This document shows positions 1 through 9,415 of a stretch of DNA of 45,014 bases, one piece after another; the first letter of the stretch is position 1; each line of letters begins with the position of its first letter. Made by a program: the position numbers and the translations under genes. The notes beneath the pieces are model-generated. The model had not been told where the DNA came from and searched no databases. It worked only from the letters and a program-made list of their open reading frames with translations. Where the stretch lies: positions 1 to 45,014 of the forward strand of contig NZ_JAOPXQ010000047.1 in NCBI RefSeq assembly GCF_025965075.1, in the 5' to 3' direction. The DNA is from Aeromicrobium sp. Lineage in GTDB: Bacteria; Actinomycetota; Actinomycetes; Propionibacteriales; Nocardioidaceae.

Positions 1-1698
1 ACGATGAACGGCGCCGTCCTGCCGGTGCTCGCGCTGTACATCGTCGCGGCGGAGGAGCAGGGCGTGCCGCCCGAGAAGCTCTCCGGGACCATCCAGAACG
101 ACATCCTCAAGGAGTTCATGGTCCGCACCACCTACATCTACCCGCCGGCACCGTCGATGCGGATCATCTCGGACATCTTCGCGTACACCGCGCAGAAGAT
201 GCCCCGGTTCAACTCGATCTCGATCTCCGGCTACCACATCCAGGAGGCCGGGGCGACGAACGACCTCGAGCTCGCCTACACGCTGGCCGACGGCGTCGAG
301 TACATCCGCGCGGGCCTGGACGTGGGCCTGGACATCGACGCGTTCGCGCCGCGACTGAGCTTCTTCTGGGCCATCGGGATGAACTTCTACATGGAGGTCG
401 CGAAGCTCCGTGCCGCCCGCGCGCTGTGGGCCCAGCTCGTCGCCGACTTCAAGCCCCAGAACCCCAAGTCGCTGAGCCTGCGCACCCACAGCCAGACCTC
501 GGGCTGGTCGCTGACGGCGCAGGACGTCTACAACAACGTCGGCCGCACCGCGATCGAGGCGATGGCGGCGACGCAGGGGCACACCCAGTCGCTGCACACC
601 AACGCCCTCGACGAGGCCATCGCGCTGCCGACCGACTTCAGCGCCCGCATCGCCCGCAACACCCAGCTGCTGCTGCAGCAGGAGACCGGCACGACCGACA
701 TCATCGATCCGTGGGGCGGCTCCTACTACGTCGAGAAGCTGACCCACGACCTCGCCAACCGGGCCTGGGCCCACATCCAGGAGGTCGAGAAGGCCGGCGG
801 CATGTCCAAGGCCATCGAGGCCGGCATCCCCAAGATGCGCATCGAGGAGGCGGCGGCCCGCACGCAGGCCCGGATCGACGCCGGCACGCAGGCCGTCATC
901 GGCGTCAACACCTACCGGCTGCCCGACGAGGACCCGCTCGACGTGCTCAAGGTCGACAACAAGGCGGTGTACGCCTCGCAGATCGCCAAGCTCGAGCGGC
1001 TGCGCGCCGAGCGCAACCAGGACGACGTCGACGCCGCCCTCGCCGCCCTGACCAGGAGCGCCGAGCGTGGCTCCGCCAGCGACGGCTCGCTGGACGACAA
1101 CCTGCTGACCCTGGCGGTCAACGCCGCGCGTGCCAAGGCCACGGTCGGCGAGATCTCCGACGCGCTGGAGAAGGTCTACGGGCGCCACCAGGCCGTCATC
1201 CGTACGATCTCAGGTGTGTACCGCACCGAGGCCGGACAGGCCGGCAACGTCGCCCAGGTCATCGCGGCGACCGAGGAGTTCGAGAAGGCCGAGGGCCGCC
1301 GCCCGCGCATCCTGGTCGCCAAGATGGGCCAGGACGGGCACGACCGCGGCCAGAAGGTCATCGTGACGGCGTTCGCCGACATGGGCTTCGACGTCGACGT
1401 CGGCCCGCTGTTCTCGACGCCCGAGGAGGTCGCCCAGCAGGCGATCGACGCCGACGTGCACATCGTCGGCGTCTCGAGCCTCGCGGCGGGCCACCTCACG
1501 CTGCTGCCGGCGCTCAAGGCGTCGCTGGCCGAGCTGGGACGTCCCGACATCATGGTCGTCATCGGCGGGGTCATCCCGCCCGACGACGTGCCGACGCTGC
1601 TCGAGATGGGCGCCGCCGCGGTCTTCCCGCCCGGCACCGTCATCGCCGACTCGGCGCTGGACCTCCTGGACAAGCTGCGCACGGCGTCCGCCGGCTGA
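1..1698 (+). CDS. mutB: Methylmalonyl-CoA mutase large subunit, 5' truncated by window edge
   Basis: Translation has the mutase barrel ([32 protein letters not shown]) and C-terminal B12-binding motif [29 protein letters not shown]; stop TGA 1696-1698. Confidence 0.97.
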   Translation, partial: TMNGAVLPVLALYIVAAEEQGVPPEKLSGTIQNDILKEFMVRTTYIYPPAPSMRIISDIFAYTAQKMPRFNSISISGYHIQEAGATNDLELAYTLADGVEYIRAGLDVGLDIDAFAPRLSFFWAIGMNFYMEVAKLRAARALWAQLVADFKPQNPKSLSLRTHSQTSGWSLTAQDVYNNVGRTAIEAMAATQGHTQSLHTNALDEAIALPTDFSARIARNTQLLLQQETGTTDIIDPWGGSYYVEKLTHDLANRAWAHIQEVEKAGGMSKAIEAGIPKMRIEEAAARTQARIDAGTQAVIGVNTYRLPDEDPLDVLKVDNKAVYASQIAKLERLRAERNQDDVDAALAALTRSAERGSASDGSLDDNLLTLAVNAARAKATVGEISDALEKVYGRHQAVIRTISGVYRTEAGQAGNVAQVIAATEEFEKAEGRRPRILVAKMGQDGHDRGQKVIVTAFADMGFDVDVGPLFSTPEEVAQQAIDADVHIVGVSSLAAGHLTLLPALKASLAELGRPDIMVVIGGVIPPDDVPTLLEMGAAAVFPPGTVIADSALDLLDKLRTASAG

Positions 1699-2669
1699 TG
1701 GTCGACGTCTCTGACCTGTCCGACGACGTCCGGGTGGGCAAGCGGGCCGCGATCTCGCGGGCCATCACGCTGGTCGAGTCGAGCCGGGCCGACCACCGGG
1801 CCGAGGCGCGCGAGCTGCTCGGGATCCTGACCCCCGAGGCCGGGGGAGCCATCCGGGTCGGGATCTCGGGTGTCCCGGGAGTCGGCAAGTCGACGTTCAT
1901 CGAGGCCCTGGGCAGCCACCTGATCGAGGAGGGCCACCGGGTCGGTGTGCTCGCGGTCGACCCGTCCAGCGTACGCACGGGAGGCTCGGTCCTCGGCGAC
2001 AAGACTCGTATGTCGACGCTCGCGGTCAGCCCCGACGCGTACATCCGGCCCTCGCCCAGCGCCGGAACGCTCGGCGGGGTCGCCCGCGCCACGAGCCAGG
2101 CCATGACGATCCTCGAGGCGGCCGGCTACGACGTGATTCTCGTCGAGACCGTCGGTGTGGGGCAGTCCGAGATCACGGTCGCGGGGATGGTCGACACGTT
2201 CCTGTTTTTGACCATCGCCCGCACGGGTGACCAGCTCCAGGGCATCAAGAAGGGCATCCTGGAGATCGCCGACGTCGTCGCGGTCAACAAGGCCGACGGC
2301 GACCGGGCCCAGGAGGCCGAGGTGACGGCCAAGGATCTCGCCGGCGCGCTGCGGCTCGTGCACGCCGGCACGCAGGGCTGGGTCCCGCCGGTGCTGACCT
2401 GCTCGGCGCTCGACGGCACCGGGATCGACACGGTGTGGAGCCGGATCATCCGGCACCGCGAGTTCCTCGGCACCCGCGGGCTGCGCGAGAAGCGGGCCCA
2501 GCAGCAGCTCGACTTCACCTGGGCGCTGGTCCGCGACGAGCTCGACCAGCGGCTGCGCAGCGATCCCAGCGTCGCCGCCGTCCGGGCCGAGATCCGCGAG
2601 GCCGTGCTGTCGGGCGAGATGCCGGCCGCCACCGCCGCCGACCAGATCCTCGCCGCCTACGACTCCTGA
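1698..2669 (+). CDS. meaB: Methylmalonyl Co-A mutase-associated GTPase MeaB
   Basis: ATG overlaps the mutB stop (TGATG); P-loop GISGVPGVGKSTFIEALG, NKADGD, typical ArgK/MeaB sequence. Confidence 0.95.
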   Translation: MVDVSDLSDDVRVGKRAAISRAITLVESSRADHRAEARELLGILTPEAGGAIRVGISGVPGVGKSTFIEALGSHLIEEGHRVGVLAVDPSSVRTGGSVLGDKTRMSTLAVSPDAYIRPSPSAGTLGGVARATSQAMTILEAAGYDVILVETVGVGQSEITVAGMVDTFLFLTIARTGDQLQGIKKGILEIADVVAVNKADGDRAQEAEVTAKDLAGALRLVHAGTQGWVPPVLTCSALDGTGIDTVWSRIIRHREFLGTRGLREKRAQQQLDFTWALVRDELDQRLRSDPSVAAVRAEIREAVLSGEMPAATAADQILAAYDS

Positions 2670-2675
2670 CCCCCC

Positions 2676-2784
2676 GCGATCCGCGAGTGGCGGAAAGCGA
2701 TCCGCGAGTGGCGGAAAGTGCAGTTCTTGGGACGGCGTGTCGTCCACTTCTGCGCCACTCGCGGGATGGTCTGCGCCACTCGCG
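2676..2784. repeat. Mirror-symmetric intergenic repeat element: 2 tandem 21-bp units, spacer, 2 inverted 21-bp-spaced units
   Basis: GCGATCCGCGAGTGGCGGAAA at 2676-2696 and 2697-2717 (identical); CTGCGCCACTCGCG at 2750-2763 and 2771-2784; the two sides share inverted GAGTGGCG/CGCCACTC cores; GGACG-GCGTGT-CGTCC hairpin in the centre. Confidence 0.85.
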
Positions 2785-2914
2785 CTACTGCGTGATCCGC
2801 GGTGCACCTTCCCGCACCCGGCCAGCAGCAGTCCGACGCCGTGACAGTAGGGGACCGGTCAGCGTCACACCCGCTCGGCTGGGGCGATCCGTCCCGCTGT
2901 GACAGGATCGGGAA

Positions 2915-3706
2915 GTGAAGCGAACCGTCTCGGCCCACCTCCAGCTCCACCTCCACGGCGAGGCCGACCTGATCTTCTCGATCGCGGTCGCCGAGCGCGA
3001 GGGCGTGAGCGAGAAGCTCGAGATCACCTCCGGCGGGACGAGGCTCGAGGCGCAGGAGATCGTGGGTCGCCACGGCACTCGCCTGCACCGGCTGACCGGA
3101 CCGGTCGGGCCCATGGTGATCGACTACTCCGCGGAGATCACGGGGCAGGCCGAGCCCGCCCCGATCGAGCAGCTCGACATCATCGAGTACCGCCGGCCGA
3201 GCCGCTACTGCGAGTCCGACACGCTCTTCGCGACCGCGCAGTCGGAGTTCGCCGGGGTCCACGGCAAGGAGCTCCTCGACGCCGTGAGCTCGTGGGTGGG
3301 GGACAAGCTGACGTACGTCCCAGGGGCCAGCCAGCCGACCGACGGTGCCGTTGCGACGATGCTGGCGCGCAAGGGGGTCTGCCGCGACTACGCGCACCTC
3401 GTCGTGGCGCTGCTGCGCTCGCTCGACGTCCCGGCCCGCCTCGCCTCGGTCTACGCCCCGGGCCTCTTTCCGATGGACTTCCACGCCGTCGCGGAGGCGT
3501 ACGTCGAGGGGTCCTGGCGGGTCGTCGACGCGACCGCGCTGGCGCCCCGCAGCAGCCTGGTGCGGATCGCGACGGGGCAGGACGCCTCCGAGACGGCGTT
3601 CCTGTCGCAGCACGGTGCCGCCGTCGACCTGCGGTGGATGGCCGTGACGGCCGTCGTCGACGCGCTGCCGGGCGACGACCTGACCGAGCTCGTCTCGCTG
3701 CGCTGA
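2915..3706 (+). CDS. Transglutaminase-like family protein
   Basis: GTG start; ARKGVCRDYAHLVVALLRSLDVPARLASVYAPG...DFHAVAEAYVEGSWRVVDAT has the Cys/His/Asp transglutaminase core. Confidence 0.9.
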   Translation: MKRTVSAHLQLHLHGEADLIFSIAVAEREGVSEKLEITSGGTRLEAQEIVGRHGTRLHRLTGPVGPMVIDYSAEITGQAEPAPIEQLDIIEYRRPSRYCESDTLFATAQSEFAGVHGKELLDAVSSWVGDKLTYVPGASQPTDGAVATMLARKGVCRDYAHLVVALLRSLDVPARLASVYAPGLFPMDFHAVAEAYVEGSWRVVDATALAPRSSLVRIATGQDASETAFLSQHGAAVDLRWMAVTAVVDALPGDDLTELVSLR

Positions 3707-3722
3707 CCCGCCGGCGTCGGAC

Positions 3723-4367
3723 TCAGCCCCGACGCCGGGCGGCGTCGGTCGCCTCGCGCAGCTCGGCCGACGTCAGCCGAGGTCCGTAGCCCGGGGTGTC
3801 GGGCTGGATGCGCCAGCCCTCGGCCAGCGGGCCGAGGTCCACGACGTCGAAGCCGATCTCGTCGATGAATGCCGCGACCGCCGCCTTCGCGGCCGCATCG
3901 TCACCGGCGATGCTCAGGGCGCGACGACCGGCGGATCCGGTCGGCTGCGCGTGCTCGGTGATGTGCGCGGAACCGATGTGGTTGAACGCCTTGACGACGT
4001 GCGACCCCGGCAGGTGGGCCTGCAGCAGCTCCGAGCTCGTCGTGGACTCGTCGTCGAGTGAGTCGACGTGGCCGTCGCGCTGCGGGTAGTAGTTGTTGGT
4101 GTCGATGACCGTCGTGCCGGCCAGCGGCTCGACCGGGACCGAGTCGATCGCCTTGAGGGGGATCGTGACCACCGCGAGATCGGCGGCTGCGGCGGCCTCG
4201 GCGGGGGTCGCGGCGCGGGCCGACGGGCCCAGCTCGGCGGCCAGGTCCTGCAAGGTCTCGGGTCCGCGTGAGTTGCTGATGACGACGTCGTGGCCGGCCG
4301 CGACGGCGGCGCGGGCGATCTGGCTGCCGATGTGGCCGGCGCCGATGAGTCCGATGGTGTGGGTCAT
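3723..4367 (-). CDS. NADPH-dependent F420 reductase-like / NAD(P)-binding oxidoreductase
   Basis: MTHTIGLIGAGHIGSQIARAAVAAGHDVVISNSRGPETL Rossmann fold; ...VVKAFNHI...; start chosen at the GXGXXG-proximal Met. Confidence 0.88.
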   Translation of the reverse strand: MTHTIGLIGAGHIGSQIARAAVAAGHDVVISNSRGPETLQDLAAELGPSARAATPAEAAAAADLAVVTIPLKAIDSVPVEPLAGTTVIDTNNYYPQRDGHVDSLDDESTTSSELLQAHLPGSHVVKAFNHIGSAHITEHAQPTGSAGRRALSIAGDDAAAKAAVAAFIDEIGFDVVDLGPLAEGWRIQPDTPGYGPRLTSAELREATDAARRRG

Positions 4368-4540
4368 GCAGTCCTCAACGCCCGGCGTCGCGGCATATTC
4401 CTCCTCGGGGATGGCCTGCCTCGGTGGGACCATGGACATCTAGTCCCAAATAACTATGTGTCGAGCAAATGTCAAGACTGCACTTGTCGGCAGTTATTGG
4501 TTACTGTCTTTCACAGATGCACTGACGCGCGAGCGTTGTG

Positions 4541-4579
4541 GGCCGGCCGTCTCGGGGGGATGGCCGGCCTCCTCTTTTT
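4541..4579 (+). terminator. Rho-independent terminator (orphan on + strand)
   Basis: GGCCGGCC (4541-4548) loop GGCCGGCC (4562-4569), followed by TCCTCTTTTT. Confidence 0.6.
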
Positions 4580-4744
4580 CCTGGGAACAGGAGGGGTTAC
4601 CGGACGTCGAGCCGGGCGTACGTCGACGGTCCCGTCGTGAGGGTGTCCCAGCCGCCGATGCGCCAGCTCGGCCGCCCTGGTGGCGCAGTGCCGGTCGAGG
4701 ACGAAGCGGACCGCGGCGCACGCGGCGGCGCGGGCCGGTCCGCC

Positions 4745-6829
4745 TCAGCCGGTGCGGGGTTCCAGCAGGTCGAGGGCGACCATCCGCTGGTACAGGTACG
4801 GCGCGAGGGTCCGCATGAAGGTGAACGTGGGGTGCGACGTGTCGCGATAGACGTTGACCCCGCCGATCACGGCCGGACAGGTGCCGCCGCGACAGTAGAA
4901 GTCGGTCAGGTCGATGCTCGCGCCGTTGTCGGTCACGCGGGCCGCGTCGGGCATCGCGTCGTCGAACCGGAGACCGTGCGCGCGGGTGAACGAGCAGCTG
5001 TCGGGCGTGATGGGCCGCGTCTGCGCGAGGCACGTGTTGGGGTCGCGCCCCGGGTCGGGGTTGTCGCGCAGCGCGAGCACCGGGATCCCCTTCCGGCCCA
5101 TCGAGCTCCACGTGGCGGAGAAGGCCTTGACCCGGGCGGCGTGGCTCCCGCTCTGGTACTTCGCCCGCCCGGTGGTGACGACGAGGTCGATCGACGGCGC
5201 CTGCGCCTCGAGCCACCGGGCGAGCTTGTGCCGCCAGGTCGTGCAGCTCTCGACCCGCAGCGTGTCCTCGTCCTCCAGGGGGATCGAGGTCCAGGCGCAG
5301 CTGCTCTTGAGCTGCGCCGTCAGGGTGATCTGTCGGTTCTTGGCCAGCTCTACGAAGATCGGCAGGTACGAGCGCAGGTGCGAGTCGCCGACCAGGACGA
5401 CGTGCGGCAGGGACGTGTCGCTGACGTCGCCGAACGAGCAGTCGGTGCTGAGGTCGGGCGTGCCCGGGCCGGCGAAGCACCCGGGGTAGGCGTCGTCCTC
5501 CTCCCGTCCCGCGGCCTCGGGTGCCGGCACCAGGGTGCCGACCAGGTCGGGGTTGGTGCACGGATGGTCGGGGTCCATCGCCGCGGCGCCGAAGCAGGCG
5601 GGCTGGTTGGCGTTGAGCCTCTTGGTGACCGCCTCGGCCCGGTCGGCGGCGGCCCCGGCGATCGAGGACCCGACCAGGCTCGTGGTCACGAGAGCCGTGG
5701 CCGCGACACCGGCGAGCGCGAACGTGACGCCGCTGCGCCGCAGGCCGAAGGAGCCGGCGACACGGACCGGGTCCTCGACGTAGCGCTTCGTCAGCACGGA
5801 GAGGGCGATCGTGCCGGCCAGGATGCCGATCCGTGACCACAGCCCGAGCTCGTGGCCCAGCACGAACGGGAGGACGACGATGGGTGCCCAGTGCCACAGG
5901 TACATCGAGTACGAGATGTCGCCCAGCACCTGCACGGGGCGCAGCCGGATCAGGGGGGCGGGGGACACGGGGCCGCTGGGCGTACCGGCCACGATGACGG
6001 CCATGGCCGCCGCGACCGGCAGCAGCGCGGCGACGCCGGGAAATGCGGTCGACGAGGAGAAGGCGAACGCGCACCATGCCAGCGCGAGCAGCCCGCCCCA
6101 CGACACCAAGGCCATCGAGGTCCCCGGCTCGCGGCGGGCTCCGCGCGTCCCCGGCGCACGCCGGGTCGTCCAGAGGGCGAGGAGCGCGCCGGCGCCGAAC
6201 TCCCACGCGCGCGTCGGCGTCACGAAGTAGGCGGCTGCGGGGTTGTGGTCCGTGAGGTACAGCGAGTACGCCAGGCTGGCGAGCGTCACGCCCCCCAGGA
6301 CGAGGGTCAGCGCCCGGCGGCTGGAGATCCGGGAGGTCAGTCCGGCGAGGGCGACCGCCGCGACCACCAGCACCGGCCAGAAGAGGTAGAACTGCTCCTC
6401 GACCGACAGCGTCCAGAAGTGCTGGGCGACGCTCGGCGCGTTGTCCGAGGCCAGGTAGTCGACGGCGTCGGACGCCAGCACCCAGTTCTGCGCGTAGAGC
6501 GCCGAGCCGACGATCTCCCGGAAGTTCTGCGCCCACGCGATCTGCGGGACCCAGACGTACACCGCGATCGCCGAGCTCAGCAGGACGACGTACGCCGCGG
6601 GCAGGAGACGGCGCGCCCGCCGGGCCCAGAACCGGGCCAACCGGACGCGGCCGGTCGACTCGACCTCGCGCAGCAGGTGGGCCGTGATCAGGAATCCTGA
6701 GATCACGAAGAACACGTCGACGCCGACGTATCCTCCGGGCAGCCGCCCCGGCCACAGGTGGTACAGGACCACCATCAGCACCGCGACGGCCCGGAGGGCC
6801 TGCACTTCGAGGCGCAGCTCGTTCTTCAC
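4745..6829 (-). CDS. Acyltransferase 3 family with C-terminal SGNH domain (OafA/YrhL-like)
   Basis: LEVQALRAVAVLMVVLYHLWPGRLPGGYVGVDVFFVISGFLIT; C-terminal VLVGDSHLRSYLPIF and DTSHPTF SGNH motifs. Confidence 0.95.
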   Translation of the reverse strand: MKNELRLEVQALRAVAVLMVVLYHLWPGRLPGGYVGVDVFFVISGFLITAHLLREVESTGRVRLARFWARRARRLLPAAYVVLLSSAIAVYVWVPQIAWAQNFREIVGSALYAQNWVLASDAVDYLASDNAPSVAQHFWTLSVEEQFYLFWPVLVVAAVALAGLTSRISSRRALTLVLGGVTLASLAYSLYLTDHNPAAAYFVTPTRAWEFGAGALLALWTTRRAPGTRGARREPGTSMALVSWGGLLALAWCAFAFSSSTAFPGVAALLPVAAAMAVIVAGTPSGPVSPAPLIRLRPVQVLGDISYSMYLWHWAPIVVLPFVLGHELGLWSRIGILAGTIALSVLTKRYVEDPVRVAGSFGLRRSGVTFALAGVAATALVTTSLVGSSIAGAAADRAEAVTKRLNANQPACFGAAAMDPDHPCTNPDLVGTLVPAPEAAGREEDDAYPGCFAGPGTPDLSTDCSFGDVSDTSLPHVVLVGDSHLRSYLPIFVELAKNRQITLTAQLKSSCAWTSIPLEDEDTLRVESCTTWRHKLARWLEAQAPSIDLVVTTGRAKYQSGSHAARVKAFSATWSSMGRKGIPVLALRDNPDPGRDPNTCLAQTRPITPDSCSFTRAHGLRFDDAMPDAARVTDNGASIDLTDFYCRGGTCPAVIGGVNVYRDTSHPTFTFMRTLAPYLYQRMVALDLLEPRTG

Positions 6830-6856
6830 CCTCGGTAACTCAGTTGGGTGCGAGGC

Positions 6857-7963
6857 CTAGGCCTTGGCCCAGTCCGGGTTCCAGCCGTCGACCTCGTCGG
6901 CGCGGCGCGAGGCCGGACCGGTGTAGATCGCGGACGGACGGATCAGGCGCCCGGTGCGCTTCTGCTCCAGGATGTGCGCGCTCCAGCCGGCGGTGCGGGC
7001 GGAGGTGAACATCGCGGTGAACATGTGCGGCGGGATCTCGGCGTAGTCGAGGATGATCGCGGCCCAGAACTCGACGTTGGTCTCGAGCACGCGGTCGGGA
7101 CGACGCTCCTTGAGCTCCTTGAGCGCGGCCTCCTCCAGCGCGATCGCGACCTCGGCGCGGGGGGCGTTGAGCTCCTGCGCCGTACGACGCAGCGTGCGGG
7201 CACGCGGGTCCTGCGCGCGGTAGACGCGGTGGCCGAAGCCCATGAGGCGTTCGCCGCTGTCGAGCTGCTCCTTGACGTACGCCGTGGCGTCGCCGGACTT
7301 CTCGACGGCCTCGATCATCGACAGCACGCGGGCCGGGGCGCCACCGTGCAGCGGGCCGGACATCGCGCCGACGGCTCCGGAGAGCGCAGCGGCGGCGTCG
7401 GCGCCGGTCGAGGCGATGACCCGGGCGGTGAACGTCGAGGCATTCATGCCGTGCTCGGCCGCGGAGACCCAGTAGGCGTCGATGGCCTTGACGTGGTTGG
7501 GGTTGACCTCGCCGCGCCAGCGCGTCAGGAACCGCTCCGTGATCGTCGAGCACTTGTCGATCTGCGCCTGCGGCACCATCGGCTGGCCCACGCCACGCGC
7601 GGCCTGGGCGACGTAGGAGAGGACCATGACCGCGGTGCGGGCAAGGTCCTCACGTGCCTGGACGTCGTCGATGTCGTAGAGCTGCTTCATGCCCCAGGCG
7701 GGGGCGGTCAGCGCGATGGCGCTCTGCACGTCGGCGCGGATGTCGCCGGAGTGTACGGGGATCGGGAACGGCTCGGCGGGCGGGAGGCCGGGCTCGTACG
7801 TCCCGTCGACCAGCAGGCCCCAGATCTTCTCGAAGGGAACACGCCCGACGAGGTCGTCGATGTCGACGCCGCGATAGCGAAGCGCAGAGCCTTCCTTGTC
7901 GGGTTCGGCGATCTCGCTCTCGAACGCGATGACGCCTTCCAGTCCGTGGTGCACTTCAGTCAT
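6857..7963 (-). CDS. Citrate synthase 2
   Basis: MTEVHHGLEGVIAFESEIAEPDKEGSALRYRGVDIDDLV...AEHGMNASTFTARVIASTGAD...GPLHGGAP...GFGHRVYRAQDPRA. Confidence 0.95.
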   Translation of the reverse strand: MTEVHHGLEGVIAFESEIAEPDKEGSALRYRGVDIDDLVGRVPFEKIWGLLVDGTYEPGLPPAEPFPIPVHSGDIRADVQSAIALTAPAWGMKQLYDIDDVQAREDLARTAVMVLSYVAQAARGVGQPMVPQAQIDKCSTITERFLTRWRGEVNPNHVKAIDAYWVSAAEHGMNASTFTARVIASTGADAAAALSGAVGAMSGPLHGGAPARVLSMIEAVEKSGDATAYVKEQLDSGERLMGFGHRVYRAQDPRARTLRRTAQELNAPRAEVAIALEEAALKELKERRPDRVLETNVEFWAAIILDYAEIPPHMFTAMFTSARTAGWSAHILEQKRTGRLIRPSAIYTGPASRRADEVDGWNPDWAKA

Positions 7964-7999
7964 ACGCTGCATTCTGCCCTGCGCCACTACGGTAGGCAC

Positions 8000-8644
8000 A
8001 TGGAGACCCCGGATCTGGCCCGGATGCGCGAGGAGTACGCCCGTGAGGGCCTCGACGAGACGGCCGCCGGAGACGATCCGCTGGCCCTGTTCGCGCGGTG
8101 GCTGGACGACGCGGTGGACGCCCACGTGCACGAGCCCAATGCGATGGCGCTCGCGACGGCGACCCCCGAGGGACGGCCGTCGGTGCGGGTCGTCCTGCTC
8201 AAGGGCCTCGACGCGCGGGGGATGACGTTCTACACCAACTACGACTCCCGCAAGGGCCGCGAGCTGGCCGCCAACCCGTGGGCCGCGGCGACGATGCTGT
8301 GGCACCCGCTGCAGCGACAGGTCCGGGTCGAGGGTGCCGTGGCGCGGCTCGACGCGGCGGAGTCCGACGCCTACTTCGCGTCCCGCCCGCGTGGCTCGCG
8401 GATCGGTGCCGTGGCGTCGCCGCAGTCGCGTCCCGTCGCGGGCCGGCGGGACCTGGAGCGGGACTTCCGGGAGGTCGAGGAGGCGTACGCCGGCCGCGAC
8501 GTCGACCGGCCGGCGGCCTGGGGCGGCTACCGGATCGCGATCGAGTCGGTCGAGTTCTGGCAGGGCCGGGTCAACCGCCTGCACGACCGGCTCCGCTACG
8601 TCCGGCAGGGCGGCGGCTGGTCGCGGGAGCGACTCGCCCCGTAG
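8000..8644 (+). CDS. pdxH: Pyridoxamine 5'-phosphate oxidase
   Basis: PNAMALATATPEGRPSVRVVLLKGLDARGMTFYTNYDSRKGREL...QVRVEGAV...SRPRGSRIGAVASPQS...EFWQGRVNRLHDRL. Confidence 0.96.
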   Translation: METPDLARMREEYAREGLDETAAGDDPLALFARWLDDAVDAHVHEPNAMALATATPEGRPSVRVVLLKGLDARGMTFYTNYDSRKGRELAANPWAAATMLWHPLQRQVRVEGAVARLDAAESDAYFASRPRGSRIGAVASPQSRPVAGRRDLERDFREVEEAYAGRDVDRPAAWGGYRIAIESVEFWQGRVNRLHDRLRYVRQGGGWSRERLAP

Positions 8645-8738
8645 CCACGGCCCGCTCGCGGGTGCTGACGGGCAGCGTTCACGTCCCGTCCACCGGGCGG
8701 CCCGAAGCGGGACGCCTCGCCCCCGCAGCGTGAGGGGC

Positions 8739-9413
8739 ATGACAGCAATCGTCTGGACCCTGGCGCTCGGCTTCTGCCTGGCCTTCGCGGAGTCGGGGCT
8801 GGGGCTCGGGATGGTCCTGCCCGGTGAGACTGCGGTGGTGGTGCTCGCCGCGACGATGCGCTCGACGCCGGAGATGATCGCGCTCGGCCTGGCCGTCATG
8901 GTCGGCGCGAGCCTGGGCGATCACGTGGGCTACTTCCTGGGCCGTCGTTACGGCGACTCGCTCCGCGAGACCCGGGCCGTACGCCGTCTGGGTCGGCACC
9001 ACTACGACCGGGCGACCGACCTGCTCCGACGCCGCGGCGGGGCCGCGGTGCTCATGACCCGGCTCGTGCCGATCGTGCGGACCCTGACGCCGGCGGCGGC
9101 CGGGGCGTCGGGGCTGGAGTACCGCCGGTTCGCGACCGCCTCCCTGGCCGGCTCGGCGCTCTGGTCGGGCGCGTACGTCGGAGGGGGGTCGGTCGTCGCG
9201 GGGGTCAGCGCGGTGACGAGCGACTGGCTCGGCCGGGCCTGGTGGCTCGTGGTGGTGCTCGTCGCGCTGGTGGTCGTGCCGGTCCTGCTGATCCGGGCCG
9301 TCGTCGGGGTGCGCCCTGCGACCGCCGCACCGGACGTCGCGTCACTCGAGCTCGCCACCGGCGTCATGCCGCCGCGCCCGACCTCCGGGGCACTGGCCGG
9401 CGAGCGTCACTGA
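8739..9413 (+). CDS. DedA family membrane protein
   Basis: LPGETAVVVLAATM...GASLGDHVGYFLGRRYG...MTRLVPIVRTLTPAAAGASGLEYRRF. Confidence 0.92.
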   Translation: MTAIVWTLALGFCLAFAESGLGLGMVLPGETAVVVLAATMRSTPEMIALGLAVMVGASLGDHVGYFLGRRYGDSLRETRAVRRLGRHHYDRATDLLRRRGGAAVLMTRLVPIVRTLTPAAAGASGLEYRRFATASLAGSALWSGAYVGGGSVVAGVSAVTSDWLGRAWWLVVVLVALVVVPVLLIRAVVGVRPATAAPDVASLELATGVMPPRPTSGALAGERH

Positions 9414-9415
9414 GC

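Noticed and set aside
426-1690. Long out-of-frame ORFs on both strands across mutB and other genes (e.g. 1176..2807 minus, 29193..32912 minus 1239 aa, 9242..11947 plus 901 aa)
   Set aside because: Arg/Ala/Gly/Asp-rich shadow ORFs typical of GC-rich DNA; the overlapping frames encode recognisable proteins.
4456-4818. Plus-strand ORF MCRANVKTALVGSYW...
   Set aside because: Arg/Gly-rich, runs through a terminator and antisense to the acyltransferase 3' end; no family signature.
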